NCBI GenBank assembly: GCA_001692895.1
Contig: KV748183.1
Span: forward strand, 3,100,001-3,164,000
Length of the DNA: 64,000 nt
Direction of reading: 5' to 3'
DNA from: Cenococcum geophilum 1.58
Lineage: Eukaryota; Ascomycota; Dothideomycetes; Gloniales; Gloniaceae
A model generated the notes under the pieces. The model saw only the letters and a list, made by a program, of their open reading frames with translations, was not told the origin of the DNA and ran no database searches. The position numbers and the translations under genes were made by a program. Within the stretch, counting starts at the first letter, position 1, and each line of letters begins with the position of its first letter. Positions 58,727 through 64,000 of this stretch are shown one piece after another.

Positions 58727-59569
58727 AGTTCTGGTATTTTGCTCTCTAATATCCGGTTCGCACCAAGGAAATCCTAGCTCTTTTATCTATTCTGCCGTTC
58801 CTAGAGTAGAAAAAGCGCTCTAAAAGATAGATTTTAATTTTAATAAAATAGTTTTGTATATAAAAATAAGAGAAACCTAATAGCTTGCTAGCTTGGAAGC
58901 AAGCTTTGATTTAATCAATAGGAGGCTTTTATTACCACAAGAAGCTCGACGTAAGATAGGCTTATACGATTTTGAAACCTCAAAAAATACAAGGCTCGAC
59001 GCCAGCTTGTGCAGGAGGCTAAGCATAGCTCCCTTGCAGAGTCTCTCGCCCAAATCAGCATCCTCTAAGCCGTATTCGAACTCCCTGTGGGCCTCCTAAA
59101 TTAGCTCCAACTAGTGTAAGAAAATTCGCGAAATCCTTCCAGTACCCTCAAGAAACGCAAAAGACGGCACTACTAATTATCGTGTAGAGTTGTAATCTTC
59201 CCTAAGCACAGCTTATATAGGTTAACAATTTTTAACCTAGGAATGTGGGCCTAATTAGGAGACGCAGCTTCATGTCTACGAGAGCAATAGCACAAACACT
59301 TCGAAGTCGTATCCTTAGCAGATTTAAAATGGCCCTATTCCTATTTAACAGGGTATGTCTTGAGTTAAGTGTACTCTCCGGCTGTGAGCCAATGCTTAAC
59401 CAGAACAAAATCTTAACCTCCTTAATTACTAATTCTAGCGCATTGTAATTAAGCTCCCCATCAGCGCGAAGAAAATCTTGGCCCTTGCTGCAATATTTCG
59501 AAGATAGCGTTTAGAATTAAAAATTCGTTCTAATATAGTTAGATAAGCCGCTTCGCAGTCTCGCAGCGT
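58727..59569. other. AT-rich remnant replacing the dioxygenase 3' end
   Basis: Starts abruptly where the dioxygenase ends. Minus-strand readings such as YGLEDADLGERLCKGAMLSL (about 59060) and NALELVIKEVKILFWL (about 59430) look like decayed protein sequence, but I cannot assign them. A self-complementary stretch (ctcttttatcta / ctaaaagatag) lies at about 58778-58830. Likely a degraded transposon. Confidence 0.4.
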
Positions 59570-59574
59570 CATTC

Positions 59575-59784
59575 TGTCACGGGAGTCACCCGCGCACGTT
59601 CGTCCCGTGACACCTACGCACGTCCCACGACCACCCCTATTTCTTTAACCACGTTGACCTGACCTATTCTATTTCCTCATCCAAATATCTTTGTATCAAC
59701 CACGCATAGTTACGCGTACGTAGCCTTCTCAATTACTACCCCGTTTAGTACATTGTATTCTGGTTCGTGCCCACTTCCGTGACA
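59575..59784. repeat. Solo LTR, 210 bp
   Basis: Begins tgtcacgg and ends ccgtgaca, an 8 bp terminal inverted repeat, and is flanked by the 5 bp duplication cattc (59570-59574, 59785-59789). No internal region is left, so recombination between two LTRs removed it. Composition is only mildly AT-shifted. Confidence 0.85.
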
Positions 59785-59789
59785 CATTC

Positions 59790-59984
59790 AAAGGCAACCA
59801 AGCATTATAGCTATTAGCCTGTTTTTTGTTTAGCTCTTTTCTATTGAGGCATAGTAACTGTCTTATTTGCCCTCCGGTGCTCGTGCCACGAATCATGTCA
59901 AATACTTCCCAGGGCTAGTAGAGACGGCCTGTGGATCTTTTAACTCCCCTTATAATCTCTTTGAGTATAAGTTTGGGATCAACC
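59790..59984. other. Spacer between solo LTR and membrane-protein gene
   Basis: No gene or repeat recognised; probably the 3' flank of the minus-strand gene that ends at 59985. Confidence 0.3.
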
Positions 59985-60654
59985 TCATGTTTGCCACAGA
60001 ATCAAAAGTCCCTGAACCGTTGAAAGTATAGCTAAAATACAAGTGCCAACATTAAAACCAATGTTGGCATCATCCGAGCTTACGCCTGCTGCAACGCCCC
60101 TAGAATAGAAAGGATAAGCGCAACAAAGAGCCACATGGAAGCAATTCTCCTATCTATCTCCAGATATAAGGACCACGCGGGTGGACCGGCACCCAAATTC
60201 CCGCAGAAAGTCTCATCGGAGAGATACTTGGCGATGATGCTGGAAGTCGGCGAAAGCACGGAAGGATTGTGCAAGGCGGTGGTGAGAAAGTCATCTCGAG
60301 TGATTTGCTTAATGTACTGGTATCTTGGTTCTTGGGTTTCCAGGTCGAGTGGCTAACTAGTCAGCTGGGTGCTAGTCTTTAAACGAGTAGGGAAAAATTC
60401 GTCCTCACTTTCACCAGATTAACTGTTCCGATTACAACCCTCTGCATAGAAAGCGTGCGGCAAATTGGTCTGAGCGTTCCAAAGCACTTTGCAGCATCTC
60501 CCGGGTCCAGTCTGCGGATCTTCGCTATCACTTCACTGTCCAACTCTTCCATTGTCAGAGAGATCTTATGGAGATGAAAACTATTACGCTTATGGAATAG
60601 AATATAAATCGGCCGTGTCTTGGTCGTCTTCTCAAGAGGCTGATGTTTTTCCAT
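59985..60654 (-). pseudogene. Small protein with C-terminal membrane segments, frameshifted
   Basis: Minus strand, ATG at 60654 (or 60552). Exon 1 runs to 60409. A 56 bp intron (60408-60353, gtgagg ... ctgactagttag) joins in phase with exon 2, which reads DLETQEPRYQYIKQITRDDF, then WSLYLEIDRRIASMWLFVAL with a first hydrophobic segment ending LGALQQA and a stop at 60080. Beyond the stop, a shift of frame near 60095 gives AGVSSDDANIGFNVGT and a second hydrophobic segment (ILAILSTVQGLLILW) ending at 59985. A hairpin of two membrane helices is the probable original C-terminus. Either one indel has broken the gene or a shorter protein is now made. Function unknown. A TATA-like ggtatataatatg lies at about 60773-60785 on this strand. 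Confidence 0.6.
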
Positions 60655-61181
60655 AGTACGAGGCTGTCACAAGCCACGACGGTTTCTCATTCGACCGTTA
60701 GGGGATTTGAAGACTTTAGTCTCCGCTCACTGATTTTTCGCTATATGAATATTGCGTTCCGGAGACTAGGCATATTATATACCAAATTCGGGCACACATT
60801 TGCGGCCTGCACTCTGTCAGAATACGAGCGGCGTGCATGGAGTGTATCCACATAATCACTCTCTGCGCAGTCGGTGTTGAGATTTACTTACCTGTGGTCA
60901 CAGAAGCACCACAGCGCACACGCTGTGCTAGAGAATTAGCTGAGGGCTGCGCCACCTCCTGGCGGTGTAGGGCTTTTGACCAATCAAGGCATGGTGGACG
61001 CGGCTGAGCGCACATCTTGTGCGCAACCGCCCATGTGCTCTATCACCTCTCCCACGGCCTTGTGCCCTTGCGATATTCACACTTAAATCTGATCACGCCT
61101 AGTGCTTTGACTTCCTTCAAAACATCGGTCCTGCGATGTCTGAACAAGCCCAGTCCTTCCAGACAACTAGAGTTCACAGCG
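60655..61181. promoter_or_regulatory. Shared intergenic region of a divergent gene pair
   Basis: Lies between the minus-strand membrane-protein gene and the plus-strand zinc-finger gene. Contains a TATA-like motif for the left gene (about 60780), a possible 5' splice site on the minus strand (ggtaagtaaat, about 60890) that may mark a leader intron, and a CCAAT motif (gaccaatcaa, about 60978) about 200 bases before the zinc-finger ATG. Confidence 0.45.
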
Positions 61182-64000
61182 ATGGACAGCGGTTCCAGCG
61201 GCCCACCTTTGGAACACCCCAAACATTTCGGCACTTGGTTGACTCACCTAGACGGCTCACAGCAATGCACCTCCTCCAATTCTCAATTATTCCAGTCGTT
61301 TGAAGAAGCCTGGGTTGGGAAAGACCCCCAACAACTCGACTCCTTGCAGCATCGGCGATTGAATCCATACGCCGATGGTTACAGCCCCACCATCCCTCCC
61401 ACTGACGAAGAACCTTCATTATGTGGAAGTAGTGTTCCTTCAGCAAACCCTAGTCCCAGCAGCTCTACTTTGTACAGTCCCGGGGAGGGAACCAGGAATC
61501 CCCAACCCCGTGAATTTGAGTGCACGTATTGCATAAAAGAATTCGTGCGACCAGTTGATTGTTTAAATCACGAAGAGGCCTATCATAACCAGGAAAGGAG
61601 ATGGATCTGTCCGCATTGCGTCTTTCAAGCTGAAACTAGGAGTAACTATTTTCGGCATCACAGGTTAGCGCATCATCGTCAGAGCTGCGGCTTAAAGGAG
61701 CGAGTTGAAATACTCTCTAAGCCCAAGACAGCTTGCGCTTGTCCGTACTGCGGCCGCCTATTTCAGGGTGACGCTAGTTTCGAGGAGCGATTAAGCCATG
61801 TCGATTTGATACACTACAGAGGCGATGAACCCAAACGAAGGAGTGACTTGGACCACACAAAGATGATTCTAAGCCTATTATGCCGTAGAGAGCTCTCTGG
61901 GCCTTGGAAAATCTTTATCTCCAAGAAATTAAAGCGCTCTCTAACATGGACTCCTGAAAAGGCTAGGGCTATTATTCCCGAACTAGAGGAAGGTATCTTC
62001 CCAAATGGCGTACATTATATGCTACAGAAAGTCTATAATATGTCCACTGAGGCCTCAGTACAGCCAGACAAATCTCAGGAGTGTACTGAACCCTACCAAT
62101 CCTCGAATTCCATAACTCGCTTCCCCATTCATTCGGCCCTTTTTGTCTCAGACTGCTCTTTCGATCCACCAGCCCACGTTGGAGCAGGCACAGCTCCTCT
62201 GGATCACCAAGATCTCCCGATACAATCTCTTCCCAAAAAAGGTAGCGCAGACCTTGGGATTACAGCCATGAACAACACGTCGAGTGATCCTTTTGAACCG
62301 TCGTCTCACCGGAAATCTAATGGAGCATCTGGTAGTCAGCATGGGATGACTTATCGCCGTCCGGCTATCCCTACCTGGGAAACGAATTACAAGGAACTGG
62401 AGAGTTTAATAATGAGAATATCAGAGAGAGACTCGGCAGCAGGTATAACAGCAATAGAAAGAGGCTTAGCAATGGAAATAGCAAACGGCGAAGAAGCAAA
62501 AATAGAAAAGTCGCCGCTAGGGAAAAGAGTCAAATTAGATCTGGGAGAAGTGGAAAGAGGGGATCATCCCGAAGAGTTGAGTTTTAGCCAGAGCCCTGAT
62601 GGAAATGACGACCACGAATGGATAGAGTTCACGACAACCGCCGTAAACATCTCGAATGATTTACGAGCGTACCCTCAAACCACCCAACCTGTGTTCAACT
62701 GGCTTTCTAAGACCATCGAAAACTCTCCTCCGACTTCAAGTCTACAGTCCACTTCCGAAACCCCCAATCCCGATGACTCCATCTCGATGAAAACACCGAG
62801 GAACGACGACTATTCTCCTGGTGCTATGTCCTGCGATTCCGGGTGGTGGAGTGAGGACTCATCTGATGACATAGACTTAATGGTACCATCTGCATTGAAT
62901 CCTTTTGTAAAGAAAGCTGCAACGCAGCTCTTCCAGGCCTTCGCAACGTGGCGTCGGACTCCAAGTACCCAATCTCGTGGTCATACGTCGCAGAGCAACC
63001 AAGGGGTCGATTCGTGTAATACCTCAGCAAGTGCAAGTACACGTCCAGACACGGCAGCTTCAATGACGTCGAACAAGGGAGACGATGTAACCAAAACACC
63101 CGGGAAGAGGCTTCCTGGTGACGACGACAAAGACGAGGACGAGCGTCGACCTGCTCAGAGACGCCGACTCAACCCTTCATCCGAGGATACAAATAATCGT
63201 CTGCTGGCGTGTCCGTTTGCGAAGAACAATCCTTTGCAACATAGGAAATGCTTCAAGTATGTGCTTCAAGAGTTAGCAAGGCTGAAGTAAATATAAACCC
63301 TTCCGTATCATAGCTTGTCCTTCTGCACATATGATTTCTAACCTATGGCAGGCAACATTTGATGAGGGTACATCAGACGCCTATCCACTGCGTTAGATGC
63401 TCGGAAATATTCGGTACGGAGGAGGAACGGGACTCTCATCTTCGCCAACAACCTGAATGCACAGTCCAACCACCACGGGCTTGGGATGGAATCAATGAGA
63501 GCAAGAGACGGCAGCTAGCAAAGAGAATTTCTTCCAAGAAAACTAAAGAAGAAAACTGGTATTTGATTTACCAGATATTATTCCCAGAATCCCATCGGCC
63601 GGAGAGCCCATGTAAGTCCATGGCTGATTCCGATTTATCCTTTGACTCAGTTTTTACGGCTAATATCGCGTCCCGCTTCTAATGGATCGTCAACTAACGT
63701 CATCGCAGTCGTAGATGACATCAACCTCTCAGAGGAGCTGCAAGCCCTACGAGAATTCGCTTCTCAGGAGGCACCAAGCAGAATTGCTACATTTGTCCGT
63801 TCCGACCTCCCCCCAGACCTTCGCCCAAACCAGGCAGAAATTGAATTGTTCACTCAAGCGGCGGTTCGTGATGTGTTCAATACGCTGGTTGAACGATGGC
63901 AAAGCGACCAGGGTGCTAGCCAGCAAAGTTCGCCAGTTCAGTCCACTTCGACGAACGCGGACTCTGGGTACAGGTCAAGCGAGCCTTCTTCCGCTGGCAA
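61182..64000 (+). CDS. C2H2 zinc-finger protein, 3' end beyond the window
   Basis: Start ATG 61182 (context acagcgATGG); the frame is open further upstream but has no earlier ATG. Exon 1 ends at 63286, intron 1 is 63287-63351 (gtaaat, branch site ctaac, gcag), exon 2 is 63352-63611, intron 2 is 63612-63650 (gtaagt...ctcag), exon 3 runs off the edge. The joins keep the frame. Three C2H2 fingers lie at residues 114-135, 143-164 and 187-211, each C-x2-C; then a long polar region and a basic stretch near the end of exon 1. Across intron 1 the sequence CPFAKNNPLQHRKCFKYVL continues to KQHLMRVH and HCVRCSEIFGTEEERDSH, a paired cysteine-histidine module common in large fungal proteins of this type. 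Nuclear nucleic-acid binding is likely; targets unknown. No RIP damage. Intron 2 is only 39 bases, short even for fungi. Confidence 0.85.

Noticed and set aside
61017..61181. Upstream extension of the zinc-finger protein
   Set aside because: The frame is open but contains no ATG before 61182; the extension would need a TTG start.
1..64000. tRNA, rRNA or telomere repeats
   Set aside because: No cloverleaf with a convincing TPsiC arm, no rRNA core sequence and no TTAGGG array was noticed on reading both strands; a covariance-model scan was not possible.

Overview
The window looks like part of a filamentous ascomycete genome (Pezizomycotina). The few genes have short introns with fungal signals (GTAAGT-like donors, a CTAAC branch site). 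There is a fungal-type C2H2 zinc-finger protein. About three quarters of the sequence is transposon DNA, and most of that carries the signature of repeat-induced point mutation (RIP): it is very AT-rich, sister copies differ almost only by C/T and G/A changes, and TAA/TAG replace CAA/CAG codons in otherwise readable retroelement proteins.

Layout. (1) 1-33013 is a nest of LTR retrotransposons. The outermost element is a minus-strand Ty3/Gypsy chromovirus (Gypsy II, in pieces at 3628-4260, 22697-24846 and 32886-33013). A second minus-strand Gypsy (III, 24847-32885) sits in its LTR, and a plus-strand Gypsy (I, 4261-22696) sits in its coding region. Gypsy I carries three further insertions: an unclassified element (7555-9960), a small non-autonomous LTR element L2 (12635-14660) and a full-length Ty1/Copia (B, 15214-21196). 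A second Copia (A, to 3627), itself hit by a non-autonomous LTR element (L1, to 1595), lies at the left edge. Target-site duplications match at every junction where both ends can be read, and Gypsy III supplies an uninterrupted homologous site for the Gypsy I insertions. (2) 33.7-39.4 kb holds a MITE with 51-55 bp terminal inverted repeats, a 2.9 kb minisatellite-rich element (H-B, 34388-37316) and a Harbinger-like element (37951-38832). (3) 39422-41284 is an intact serine/threonine kinase gene. (4) 41723-56779 is a 15 kb Helitron2-like element (H-A). It encodes a RIP-killed Rep-helicase on the minus strand and has the same two termini as H-B. It is interrupted by a young non-autonomous LTR element L3 (42662-47051) and by a 2.5 kb block of five different minisatellites (49388-51880). 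(5) 57-64 kb has ordinary base composition: a 130 bp MITE, a truncated intradiol dioxygenase pseudogene, a solo LTR, a frameshifted small membrane-protein gene, and a divergently transcribed C2H2 zinc-finger gene that runs off the right edge.

The two observations I consider most novel are: (a) L1 and L3 are filled with dozens of small hairpins that keep a nearly constant loop while both arms of the stem change together, a covariation pattern; and (b) the H-A/H-B pair, a probably autonomous Helitron2-like element and a non-autonomous relative made almost only of minisatellites, with asymmetric terminal inverted repeats and a shared 12 bp satellite unit.

Only the kinase and the zinc-finger gene look functional. 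All assignments come from reading the sequence; no database search was run.
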